This document shows, piece by piece, positions 7,159-14,802 of a stretch of 64,000 bases of DNA. A model generated the notes under the pieces. The model had not been told where the DNA came from and made no database searches. It saw nothing but the letters and a program-made list of their open reading frames with translations. Origin of the DNA: Actinopolyspora mzabensis (lineage in GTDB: Bacteria > Actinomycetota > Actinomycetes > Mycobacteriales > Pseudonocardiaceae); the NCBI RefSeq assembly GCF_900101095.1, contig NZ_FNFM01000009.1, positions 73,709 through 137,708 of the forward strand, given 5' to 3'. The translations under genes and the position numbers were made by a program. Each line of letters starts with the position of its first letter. Position 1 is the first letter of the stretch.

Positions 7159-8955
7159 ATGAGCGAAAATCACCCTGGTTCTCCCGACGAAAGTCGGGAC
7201 CGTCCCGACACGCCGACAGAGCACGGTTCGGCTCGGCCGGAGTCCGGTGAGCAAGGCGTCGCCGGTGCCGGTTCGACGGGAGCGGCGGAACCCGGAGAAG
7301 CCCCGGAAAGCTCCCAAGGGCCGCCGCCGGAGTCGACGCAGCGAGTCGAGGCATCCGGAGCCGTCCCGGAGAGCACCGAGGAGTCGAGCACGGGGCAACC
7401 GGGAGCCCCACGGCCCGGAACCGACCACCCCACCTCCACCGGTTCCACAACCGGCACGGAAAACGCTGCCCCCGCCGGCCCGTACGGTGCCTCGGAGCAG
7501 CAACCATGGAGCCAGTACTCCGGTACGGACCCCCAGCAGCCCCACGGTCTGGGCAATCCGCCACAGCAGTACTCGGGCCAGCAGTACCCCGGCCAACCGG
7601 AACAGCACTACCCGGGCCAGTACTCCCCCCAGTCCGGGCAGCCGATGCAGCCGGGACAGTACCCCGGCCAGTACGCGGGCCAGGCCGGTGCTGCCGCGGG
7701 CGGAGCGCAGCAGCCCGGGCAGTACGGCGCGCAGCAACCGCCACCCCAGACCGATCCGCAGCACCCCTATGCGGCCCAGCAGCACCCTTACGCGACCCAG
7801 CAGTACCCCTACGCCACGCAGCAGTACCCCCAGCCACCGGTCGAGGAGCCACCGAGATCCGGGCGTGGCGGTGCCCGTGGGCGCCTGCTGGTGGGTATGA
7901 CCGCGTTAGCCCTGGTAGCCGGCCTGGTGGGAGGCGCCGGGGGGACCTACGCCGTTCACCAGATCACCGGTGGCAACGGTGTGGTCACTTCGCTCGACCA
8001 GCAGGCACCCGCCTCGGAGAACAGCAGCAGCGCGCCCTCGGGGTCGGTGCAGTCCGTCGCCGACACGGTGCTGCCGAGCGTGGTGCAGATCCAGGTGCAG
8101 ACCGCTCGGGGTGCTTCGGGCTCCGGCTCGGGAATCATCATAAGCGAGGACGGCTACATCCTCACGAACAATCACGTCGTGGAGGGCGCCTCCCAAGCGG
8201 GTGGTGGTCTCGTCGGGCGCTTCAACGACGGACAGGTCAGTCAGCTCAATGTGGTCGGTACCGCACCGTGGTCCGATCTCGCCGTGGTCAAAGCCGATGT
8301 CACCGGTCTGACCCCGGCGGAGTTGGGCAATTCCGGGGATCTGGACGTCGGCTCCGGAGTGGTCGCGATCGGCTCCCCGTACGGGCTTTCCGGGACCGTG
8401 ACCAGCGGTATCATCAGCGCCAAGGATCGTCCGGTCCGCGCGGGCGGCCAGAGCGGAACCCAGGCCACGGTGCTCAACGCGCTGCAGACCGACGCCGCGA
8501 TCAATCCCGGCAACTCGGGTGGGCCGCTCGTCGACATGAACGGCCGGGTCATCGGCATCAACTCCGCCATCTACAGTCCCAGCTCCTCCAGCGGACAGGC
8601 CGGATCGGTGGGGCTCGGTTTCGCGATCCCGATCGACCACGCCCGCAGGATCGGCAAGCAGCTCATCGAGGACGGATCGGCCGCTCGTACCACGCTCGGT
8701 GTGCAGGTGAGGGTCGGCGGAAACGCCAACGGCGGTCTCGTCATGGAGGTTCCCTCGGGCGGACCGGCGGCCGAGGCCGGTGTAAAGAGCGGCGACGTCA
8801 TTACCAAGGTGAACGATCGCACGATCACCAGTGGGGACGAGCTGATCGCGGCCATCCGTTCCTACGCTCCGGGCGATACCGTCACGCTGACCATCACCAA
8901 CAAGCAGGGCGGCAACAAGCACACGGTCGAAGCGACGCTGACCGGCCAGGAGTAG
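7159..8955 (+). CDS. pepD: Membrane-anchored HtrA/DegP-type serine protease with PDZ domain (PepD-like)
   Basis: Envelope quality-control protease. Residues 1-240 are a disordered cytoplasmic tail: acidic and Ser/Pro/Gly-rich to ~105, then a Gln/Tyr/Pro-rich stretch (115-228) with repeated QYPG- and QQYPYA-like units. A single TM segment follows (~242-265). The extracytoplasmic trypsin-like domain has H339 (TNNHVV), D373 (SDLAVVK) and S453 (GNSGGPL). A C-terminal PDZ domain (~512-590) contains GPAAEAGVKSGDVI. At 598 aa it is longer than mycobacterial PepD, mostly because of the tail. The direct-repeat box upstream and the gene order link it to MprAB control. Confidence 0.92.
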   Translation: MSENHPGSPDESRDRPDTPTEHGSARPESGEQGVAGAGSTGAAEPGEAPESSQGPPPESTQRVEASGAVPESTEESSTGQPGAPRPGTDHPTSTGSTTGTENAAPAGPYGASEQQPWSQYSGTDPQQPHGLGNPPQQYSGQQYPGQPEQHYPGQYSPQSGQPMQPGQYPGQYAGQAGAAAGGAQQPGQYGAQQPPPQTDPQHPYAAQQHPYATQQYPYATQQYPQPPVEEPPRSGRGGARGRLLVGMTALALVAGLVGGAGGTYAVHQITGGNGVVTSLDQQAPASENSSSAPSGSVQSVADTVLPSVVQIQVQTARGASGSGSGIIISEDGYILTNNHVVEGASQAGGGLVGRFNDGQVSQLNVVGTAPWSDLAVVKADVTGLTPAELGNSGDLDVGSGVVAIGSPYGLSGTVTSGIISAKDRPVRAGGQSGTQATVLNALQTDAAINPGNSGGPLVDMNGRVIGINSAIYSPSSSSGQAGSVGLGFAIPIDHARRIGKQLIEDGSAARTTLGVQVRVGGNANGGLVMEVPSGGPAAEAGVKSGDVITKVNDRTITSGDELIAAIRSYAPGDTVTLTITNKQGGNKHTVEATLTGQE

Positions 8956-8980
8956 TGAGCCCTCCGGTGGTGGTGCGCCG

Positions 8981-9062
8981 TCGTGGACTCACCGGAGTCG
9001 TGGACTCACCGGAGTCGTGGACTCACCGGAGTCGTCGAGTACCGGAGCCGTCGAGTACCCGG
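8981..9062. repeat. 17-bp minisatellite between pepD and moaB2
   Basis: Three perfect copies of the unit TCGTGGACTCACCGGAG (8981-8997, 8998-9014, 9015-9031) followed by two degenerate copies ending near 9062. The array starts 26 bp after the pepD stop and ends ~48 bp before the moaB start. Confidence 0.9.
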
Positions 9063-9109
9063 AGGCATCCGAGCAGCAACGCCGTACTCCCCGATGATCA
9101 GGAGCAGCC

Positions 9110-9715
9110 ATGAACGGTCGATACGGCCGTGTCGTAGATCACCCGCTTCGCGAGGTGAAGACCTCGGATCCACTGGATCCGGACGACGATCCGTCGGCCG
9201 CTACGGTGAGCGATATGGAACGCAACGCGCAGCGGTTGGGACGAGCGCTGGTGGTCGTTGTCGACGACCGGGTCGCGCAGAGTGAGCAGGAGGACACCAC
9301 CGGTCCGTTGGTGACCGAGCTGTTGGAGGAGGCGGGATTCATCGTCGACGGCAGCGTCGCCGTCGCCGGTGAGACCGTGGAGATCAGGAACGCGTTGAAC
9401 ACGGCCGTGATCGGCGGCGTGGACATGGTCATCACCGTCGGCGGTACCGGGGTATCGCCGCGCGACGTCACGCCGGACGCCACGTCCGGCGTGCTGGATC
9501 GGCCGGTTCCCGGCATCGCCGAGGCGCTGCGTGCCTCCGGACTGGCGGCGGGAGCGGTCGACGCCGGGGTTTCCCGTGGGCTGGTGGGCGTGTCCGGCAG
9601 CACGCTGGTGGTCAACCTGGCCGGTTCGCGCGCGGCCATCCGGGACGGTATGGCGACGCTGACCCCGCTGGTCACGCACGTGATCGAGCAGCTTTCCGGC
9701 ATCGACGGCATCTGA
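9110..9715 (+). CDS. moaB2: MoaB/Mog-family molybdopterin-binding protein (MoaB2-like)
   Basis: A molybdenum-cofactor adenylyltransferase-like (MoCF-domain) protein. The fold core starts near residue 40 (RALVVVVDDRV) and includes the binding signatures GGTGVSPRDVTPDAT (~110-124) and the C-terminal GSTLVVNLAGS (~164-174). The annotated ATG has a good Shine-Dalgarno (AGGAG, five bases upstream) giving 201 aa with a 35-residue non-conserved N-terminus; an internal ATG at 9215 is the alternative. It follows pepD as in M. tuberculosis (Rv0983-Rv0984). Whether it acts in Mo-cofactor synthesis or has another role cannot be told from sequence. Confidence 0.88.
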   Translation: MNGRYGRVVDHPLREVKTSDPLDPDDDPSAATVSDMERNAQRLGRALVVVVDDRVAQSEQEDTTGPLVTELLEEAGFIVDGSVAVAGETVEIRNALNTAVIGGVDMVITVGGTGVSPRDVTPDATSGVLDRPVPGIAEALRASGLAAGAVDAGVSRGLVGVSGSTLVVNLAGSRAAIRDGMATLTPLVTHVIEQLSGIDGI

Positions 9716-9726
9716 GAGTGTTGCCA

Positions 9727-9749
9727 CGCCGCGGCTACGGGCCGCGGCG
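9727..9749 (+). terminator. GC-rich hairpin after moaB2
   Basis: A 9-bp perfect stem (CGCCGCGGC / GCCGCGGCG) with a 5-nt loop begins 12 bp after the stop codon. No T-tract follows, as is common in actinobacteria. Confidence 0.5.
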
Positions 9750-9887
9750 AAACAGACCACCACCGGCCGTCGCGGTGAACGAAGCACACTCCCGGAACAC
9801 CACACGAGCTCCCAGTGGCGGAGCACCGGAGGTGTGCACGGGGGTGGCTCCGTGGCGGCGGGTGATGACGAGCGGGACAATGGCGTC

Positions 9888-10067
9888 GTGAGCCAGCAGG
9901 AATATCCGACCGGGCGAGCACCGGCTCCGCGGCGCCGATCCCGTTCGATCGACGAGATCTTCGGCGACGTACTGCCGGAAACCACGGCGGACGAGCGGGA
10001 CGCTTCCGAGAGCGGGGATTCGAACTCCTGGTACGTCGAGAACAGGCCGCCCCATCACGACTCCTGA
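9888..10067 (+). CDS. Small hypothetical protein with WYxENRPPHH C-terminus
   Basis: A 59-aa basic-then-acidic protein. It has an arginine-rich N-terminal part (APRRRSRS), an IDEIFGDVLPETT segment, an acidic linker and a C-terminus ending WYVENRPPHHDS. The motif layout looks conserved rather than random, and small proteins of this type occur beside moaB-like genes in related actinomycetes, as far as I recall. The GTG start was chosen because the homologous-looking part begins there; an upstream start at 9834 would give 77 aa. Function unknown. Confidence 0.55.
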   Translation: MSQQEYPTGRAPAPRRRSRSIDEIFGDVLPETTADERDASESGDSNSWYVENRPPHHDS

Positions 10068-10109
10068 CTTTTTCGGGTGAGCTCGGCGGGTCGCTTCGTA
10101 GGTGCTCGA

Positions 10110-10275
10110 GTGGCGGAACCTCTCGCACGGTTCTCGTTGCGGGTGCCCCTACATCGGGTAGGTACTGCACAACGTCGGTGCCGTCCTCGCCAGAGCGGCA
10201 CGGGAGAACCCGCGGCGGTGCCGATTGCGGAAGTGGTGGGAATCCTGATTGAGCGCCCCGTCCGCGCGGCGATCT
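10110..10275. repeat. Dispersed intergenic repeat, copy A
   Basis: The sequence beginning GTGGCGGAACCTCTCGCACGG is found again at 35688. By eye the first ~110 bp match at roughly 75-80 percent with one or two small gaps, and similarity continues more weakly to a terminal GCGATCTCGCGA palindrome remnant. No coding capacity and no transposase. It lies in the ~340-bp spacer between two convergent genes. Confidence 0.7.
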
Positions 10276-10383
10276 CGCGACAGAGTCACGGAGCACGAAG
10301 CCGCGCCGCCGTAGTGGCGCGGTGATCCGCTGGAAATCGACGGCGGTTGAGCCGCGCGTGGCAGTGGTCGGCCAGGGCGATTC

Positions 10384-10428
10384 AGCGCAGGGTCATCGTC
10401 ACCGGCTAGCGCAGGGTCATCGTCACCG
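10384..10428. repeat. 24-bp tandem duplication across the stop codon of the SAF gene
   Basis: A 21-bp sequence (10384-10404) is repeated at 10408-10428 with a 24-bp period. The copies encode the last residues (VTMTLR) of the minus-strand gene and its stop. The inner copy ends in TAG and the outer in TGA, so the duplication left two successive stops. Confidence 0.85.
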
Positions 10429-11077
10429 ATTCGTGTAGCGCCGCCGCTGCCACGTCGGCGGCGCGGCGGTGTTCGAGCCCGACGACCACAACCGTCTCGC
10501 CCTCGTTGTTCCTGCCGGAGGGGTGAACCGCCACGACGGTCGCCCGCTCGGCGAGTATCCGGGTGTTTCCGCTCCGGCTGCCGACTATGTCCACGTGTAG
10601 GCCGGGGTGAAGCAGTTCGGCCACCGCCTCGTCGGCTGCTCGGATCGCCACCGCGGCCTCGGTTTCGTCGCCCGTGGTCAGTTCGGTGAGCGGATCGTCC
10701 AACAGGCTCAGATCGGTCAGTGGTTCGCCGCGGCGTGCCGCGCGTGCCATGATCTCGCCGGTGGCTCGTTCCCGCCGACGCAGCGCTCGTTCCGGCACCA
10801 GCCGTTTTGGCATCCGGACTCCGGTGACGTCCTGTGGGCCGAGTCGAGTCCCCGGAGCGAGGTCGCGGGAGGCGGTCAGTACCGTCTTCGTTCTCGAAGC
10901 GCTCCCGGAGTGTGCGGGCAGGGCGTACCACCCCGCCGTCAGCAGCAGCACGACCGCCAGGGCACGACGGAGCAACACGAGTTGTCTGCCCCGTATCCGC
11001 ATCCTCTCGCGCAGCCGTTCCCGCACGCCTCGCAGTAGTCGTCGGTCAAGCCGTCGGTCGGTGGCACTCTCCCGCAA
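10406..11077 (-). CDS. SAF-domain membrane protein (CpaB/RcpC-like)
   Basis: A 223-aa protein with a very basic N-terminus (~1-33), one membrane segment (~36-54) and an extracytoplasmic SAF domain. The domain has the typical TASRDLAPGTRLGPQDV start (~66-85) and a PGLHVDIVGSR segment later. SAF proteins of this shape are found with Flp pilus assembly, but no other pilus genes are here. It is the next minus-strand gene after ruc, the position occupied by Rv0990c in M. tuberculosis, so it may share the upstream CIRCE-controlled promoter. The spacer to ruc is ~220 bp. Function not established. Confidence 0.75.
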   Translation of the reverse strand: MRESATDRRLDRRLLRGVRERLRERMRIRGRQLVLLRRALAVVLLLTAGWYALPAHSGSASRTKTVLTASRDLAPGTRLGPQDVTGVRMPKRLVPERALRRRERATGEIMARAARRGEPLTDLSLLDDPLTELTTGDETEAAVAIRAADEAVAELLHPGLHVDIVGSRSGNTRILAERATVVAVHPSGRNNEGETVVVVGLEHRRAADVAAAALHESVTMTLR

Positions 11078-11298
11078 TTCGATCTCCCGCTCGTTTCGTG
11101 GTGATTCTCGTCACCACGAGTCTGGAGCGGGGTCGGGGGTTCCGAACAATCCCGATCGGATCCGCTGTGGAGCGTCGATCCGGATGTGGACGGCAGCGTG
11201 TGGGGCGGAACCGAGCCCGCCGGTGCGGTCTCCCGCTGTCCGCCCGCGGCTCGCGCGGACAGCGGACGTACCTCGGCTCCGAGCGGGGAGCGGCTCCG

Positions 11299-11658
11299 TC
11301 AGTTCGTAGCAGCGGAGGTCTGCGTCTGGGCTCCGGAGGAGCTCGATTCCGAGGATCCACCGGAACTCCCGCCCGACGACTCGGAACTCCCGGAGCTACC
11401 CGAACCGGAGCTGTCGGAGGAACCGTTGCCCGAGCCGGAGTTCGTACCCGTCGAGGTACCGGACTCGCTGGAGGAATTCGACCCGCGGCTGTCGTTGCGG
11501 TAGAACCCGCTGCCCTTGAAGACGACGCCCACCGCGTTGAACTTCTTCCGCAGCCTGCCCGAGCACTCCGGGCAATCGGTGAGCGAGTCCTCGCTCAACG
11601 ACTGGAAGGTCTCGAAATCGTGCCCGCAGGAGGTGCAGGCGTACTGGTAAGTGGGCAC
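11299..11658 (-). CDS. FmdB-type zinc-ribbon protein with disordered Ser/Gly tail (Ruc-like)
   Basis: The N-terminus PTYQYACTSCGHDFE is the FmdB zinc ribbon, with C8, C11, C29 and C32 as metal ligands. After residue ~55 the protein is almost only Ser, Gly, Asn, Thr and Glu, an unstructured tail. This architecture and position match M. tuberculosis Rv0991c (Ruc), a redox-regulated chaperone whose cysteines release zinc on oxidation. The GTG start was chosen because GGAGG lies nine to ten bases upstream; the ATG at 11667 would sit only one base from it. A CIRCE element lies 87 bp upstream, so heat-shock control by HrcA is expected. Confidence 0.85.
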   Translation of the reverse strand: MPTYQYACTSCGHDFETFQSLSEDSLTDCPECSGRLRKKFNAVGVVFKGSGFYRNDSRGSNSSSESGTSTGTNSGSGNGSSDSSGSGSSGSSESSGGSSGGSSESSSSGAQTQTSAATN

Positions 11659-11744
11659 GGGTCTCATACCTCCGGAATCGGACGGCGACGCATCGACACG
11701 CCGCGCTCGGTGGCACACGCGGTGCCGGTCCCCGGACAACGACA

Positions 11745-11771
11745 TTGGCACTCGAATGGGGCGAGTGCCAA
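11745..11771 (-). promoter_or_regulatory. CIRCE element (HrcA operator)
   Basis: A perfect inverted repeat with 9-bp arms TTGGCACTC / GAGTGCCAA and a 9-bp spacer. This is the 9-9-9 layout of CIRCE (consensus arms TTAGCACTC / GAGTGCTAA) with one symmetric A-to-G change per arm. It sits in the promoter region of the ruc gene. Confidence 0.85.
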
Positions 11772-11880
11772 TACGATAATGCTGCACGGCTGGACACCGA
11801 CGCAATCGGGGCTGCGTCACAATGCGACGCCGATAATGTCACGCCCTCCGAGGTGTGCCGCGAGCCGGCCGTAACCGAAA

Positions 11881-12477
11881 TCACGCCGGCAGGCGGGTGA
11901 AGCCGGAAGCGGGGGTTATGACTCCGGTGACACGCACGTCGTGTGCCTCGGCGGGCAGTTCCGCCACGAACTCCGAATCCCGAACCACCGCCGTGAGCTC
12001 GGCCGAGTCGTCGGCCAGTGGCAACGACCGGTCGTAGAAACCGGCACCCTTGCCCAAGCGTACCCCCCGGCGGTCCACGGCCAGGGCGGGAACCAGCGCC
12101 GCGCCCGCCTCGGAGATCGCGCTCGTCCCCAGGCGGGGCGTGCTCGGTTCCAGCAATCCGTAGGTCGCACGATGCAGCGAGTCCGGCCCCTCGTAGGCCG
12201 CCCACTCCAACGGGTTCCTGCCCGCCATGACGGGCAGCAACACGCGGTGCCCCCGCGCCACGAGGCTGTCGAGCAGTTCCGGCGAACCGGGCTCGGACCC
12301 CACCGGCACATAGGCGCAGACGGTTGTGATCCGTGTCTCGGCCAACCAGTCGATTATCGCCGTTCGTAGCGCCTGAGCCTCCTCGGCACGGATTCGTTCG
12401 GTGAGCGCCTCACGTTCCGAAGCCAGCCCGCGTCGCCATTGTTCTTTCCGGTTCAGTTCGTCTGCAGAGAGCGTCAC
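11881..12477 (-). CDS. 5-formyltetrahydrofolate cyclo-ligase
   Basis: ATP-dependent conversion of 5-formyl-THF to 5,10-methenyl-THF, folate salvage in the cytoplasm. Family signatures are the N-terminal KEQWRRGLASER basic helix, CAYVPVGSEP, LLPVM, and the C-terminal phosphate-binding stretch GVRLGKGAGFYDR (~138-150). Length 198 aa is normal. It is divergent from galU with a 38-bp spacer, as in M. tuberculosis Rv0992c-Rv0993. Confidence 0.9.
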   Translation of the reverse strand: MTLSADELNRKEQWRRGLASEREALTERIRAEEAQALRTAIIDWLAETRITTVCAYVPVGSEPGSPELLDSLVARGHRVLLPVMAGRNPLEWAAYEGPDSLHRATYGLLEPSTPRLGTSAISEAGAALVPALAVDRRGVRLGKGAGFYDRSLPLADDSAELTAVVRDSEFVAELPAEAHDVRVTGVITPASGFTRLPA

Positions 12478-12515
12478 AACGACGAAGGGTAGTCAATATC
12501 GCTAGGCTCGCGGTC

Positions 12516-13436
12516 ATGAGTAGCCCGACAAGCTCGCAGGCGGCTGCGGCCTTCCGCACCGCGATCGTGCCAGCGGCGGGGCTGGGAACTCGCTTTCTCC
12601 CGGCCACGAAATCCGTGCCCAAGGAATTGTTGCCGGTGGTCGACACCCCGGGGATCGAACTGGTGGCGGAGGAGGCCGCCGAGGCCGGTGCCGACCGTCT
12701 GGTCGTCGTCACCGCTCCGGACAAGAGCTCGGTGGTCGAACACTTCCGCTCCCAGCCGGAACTGGAAGCCACTCTCGAGGCCAGGGGCAAGCAGCGACTG
12801 CTTCGCAAGGTGCGTCGCGCCCCGGAGCTCATCACGGCCGATTCCGCCATTCAGGACAAGGCCTTGGGGCTGGGGCACGCCGTGGCCTGTGCCGAGCCGA
12901 ACCTCGGCGCCGACGAGGACGCCGTCGCGGTACTGCTCCCGGACGATCTGGTCTATCCAGCAGCCGACGAGAGCGGTGTGCTGACCAGGATGTCCGAGGT
13001 GCGTGCCCGTTACGGCGGAAGTGTGTTGTGTGCCTTCGACGTGCCGCCCGAACGGACCTCCTCCTACGGTGTCTTCGACGTCTCCGACACAGAGGACTCC
13101 GATGTCAAACGTGTCCGCGGCATGGTGGAGAAGCCCCAACCAGCCGACGCCCCCTCCAATCTCGCGGCCGCGGGCCGCTATCTGCTCGACCGCCAGGTGT
13201 TCGAGGCGTTGCGGCGCATCGAACCGGGTGCCGGCGGTGAACTGCAACTGACCGATGCCGTAGCGTTGCTGATCGCTGAGGGGCACCCGGTCCACGTCGT
13301 GGTCCATCGCGGGACGCGGCACGATCTGGGAAATCCCGGCGGTTTCCTGAAAGCCGCGGTCGATTTCGCGCTACAGGACTCCGAGTACGGGGATGACCTG
13401 CGAGAGTGGCTGGGCGAACGGCTGAACCGGAGCTGA
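12516..13436 (+). CDS. galU: UTP--glucose-1-phosphate uridylyltransferase
   Basis: Makes UDP-glucose, the donor for cell-wall and storage polysaccharides and the partner substrate of GalT. The nucleotidyltransferase signature PAAGLGTRFLPATKSVPKEL is at ~18-37. VEKP (~208) and GTRHDLGNPGGFLKA (~268-282) are also typical. 306 aa, full length. It is followed 64 bp later by the moeA-like gene, the order seen in mycobacteria (Rv0993-Rv0994). Confidence 0.95.
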   Translation: MSSPTSSQAAAAFRTAIVPAAGLGTRFLPATKSVPKELLPVVDTPGIELVAEEAAEAGADRLVVVTAPDKSSVVEHFRSQPELEATLEARGKQRLLRKVRRAPELITADSAIQDKALGLGHAVACAEPNLGADEDAVAVLLPDDLVYPAADESGVLTRMSEVRARYGGSVLCAFDVPPERTSSYGVFDVSDTEDSDVKRVRGMVEKPQPADAPSNLAAAGRYLLDRQVFEALRRIEPGAGGELQLTDAVALLIAEGHPVHVVVHRGTRHDLGNPGGFLKAAVDFALQDSEYGDDLREWLGERLNRS

Positions 13437-13500
13437 GCTCCGTACGCCGCTGTCCCGTGCGCGTACCGGGCAACAGTGTCTTCGCCGAAGAGGTCGAGCC

Positions 13501-14724
13501 ATGAGATCAGTGGATGAACAGCTGGCACGGGTACTCGCGGCCGCCGTGCGGCCTTCACCTGTTCGGGTGGCAATAGCGGAGGCACAGGGGTTGTTGTGTG
13601 CCGAGGAAGTCGTGGCGGAGCGGGCGTTGCCGGGTGCCGACCAGGCCGCTGTGGACGGCTACGCGGTTCGCAGCGTCGATGTTCGCCACGCCGGGAGTGA
13701 ACCGGTGGAGCTGCCCGTCGTGGGTGAGGTGACCGCCGGTTCACGACAGCCCCGTCGACTGCAGCCGGGACAGACGGTTCACGTCACCACCGGGGCCCCG
13801 CTGCCGACGCTGGCCGACGCGGTGGTGCCGGTCTCGGATACGGACCAGCATCCCGCCAAGGTCACTATCTGGCGTTCGGTGCCATCGGCGGCCTTCGTCC
13901 GTCGCGAGGGTGAGGACGTGCGCTCCGGTGACGCCGCGGTACGCCGGGGCACGGCGATCGGTCCCGCCCAGGTCGGCCTGTTGGCCGCGGTCGGCAGGAG
14001 CAAAGTGCTGGTGCATCCCCGACCGCGGATATCGATCATCTCGTGGGGGCCGGAACTGGTCGATGTGGACCGTAATCCCGGTGCGGGACAGGTTTACGAC
14101 GTGAACTCCTACGCGTTGGCCGCGGCCGCCAAGGACGCCGGTGCCGAGGTGACCAGGGTGGGCATTGTCGATTCCGACCCCCGGCGCCTGCGCGAGGTGG
14201 TGGAGGGCAGGCTGCTGCTTTCCGAGATCGTGATCATCGCCGGTGGTGCGGGTGGCTCCGCGGCAGAGGAGGTCCGCTCCTGTTTGACGGAGCTCGGCGA
14301 GCTCGACACCACGCGAGTGGCCATGCACCCCGGTTCCACCCAGGGGTTCGGACGGCTGGGACCCGACAGAGTGCCCACTTTCCTGCTCCCCGCCAACCCC
14401 GTGAGCGCCCTCGTGGTCTTCGAAGTGCTGATAAGGCCGCTGTTGCGCTCGGCGCTGGGCAAGGCGAATCCGCATCGTCGTTCCATAACCGCGGAGCTGG
14501 TCTCGCCGGTTTCGTCCACGAAGGGGCGACGCGGTTTCGTGCGGGGCAGACTGCTGCGCGACGCCGAGGGCGGTTCCTACCTGGTGCAGCCGGTCGGTGG
14601 TTCCGACGAGCATCTGCTGGCTTCGCTGGCCGAGGCCAATTGCCTGATGATGCTCGACGAGGATGTCACTCAAGCCGTTGCGGGCGAGTGGCTCCGGGTG
14701 AGTTTCCTGTCACAGCGGTCCTGA
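13501..14724 (+). CDS. glp: MoeA/gephyrin-like protein with degenerate catalytic motifs (Glp-like)
   Basis: It has the full three-domain MoeA architecture (407 aa), but several molybdotransferase signatures are altered. DQAAVDGYAV replaces DxSAMDGYA, SWGPELV (181-187) replaces STGDEL, and GGAGGSAAEEV (248-258) replaces GGVSxGDxD. HPGST (276-280) replaces MKPGKP, and LLPANPVSA replaces LPGNPVSA. Key Asp and Lys residues for Mo insertion are therefore missing. In Corynebacterium a gephyrin-like protein at this locus (Glp) is a divisome component that binds the membrane receptor GlpR, and glpR is present here two genes downstream. A structural cell-division role is more likely than Mo-cofactor synthesis. 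Confidence 0.8.
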   Translation: MRSVDEQLARVLAAAVRPSPVRVAIAEAQGLLCAEEVVAERALPGADQAAVDGYAVRSVDVRHAGSEPVELPVVGEVTAGSRQPRRLQPGQTVHVTTGAPLPTLADAVVPVSDTDQHPAKVTIWRSVPSAAFVRREGEDVRSGDAAVRRGTAIGPAQVGLLAAVGRSKVLVHPRPRISIISWGPELVDVDRNPGAGQVYDVNSYALAAAAKDAGAEVTRVGIVDSDPRRLREVVEGRLLLSEIVIIAGGAGGSAAEEVRSCLTELGELDTTRVAMHPGSTQGFGRLGPDRVPTFLLPANPVSALVVFEVLIRPLLRSALGKANPHRRSITAELVSPVSSTKGRRGFVRGRLLRDAEGGSYLVQPVGGSDEHLLASLAEANCLMMLDEDVTQAVAGEWLRVSFLSQRS

Positions 14725-14802
14725 GAACGGTGCTCCGCGTCCGCTTGCCGTGGCGGGGGGCTTTCGAGGCAGCGTTTCCAGTGATGGGAGCCGGTGTTCG
14801 TT

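Noticed and set aside
10110-10275. Insertion sequence remnant
   Set aside because: No transposase-like coding sequence or terminal inverted repeats could be delineated, so it is reported only as a dispersed repeat.
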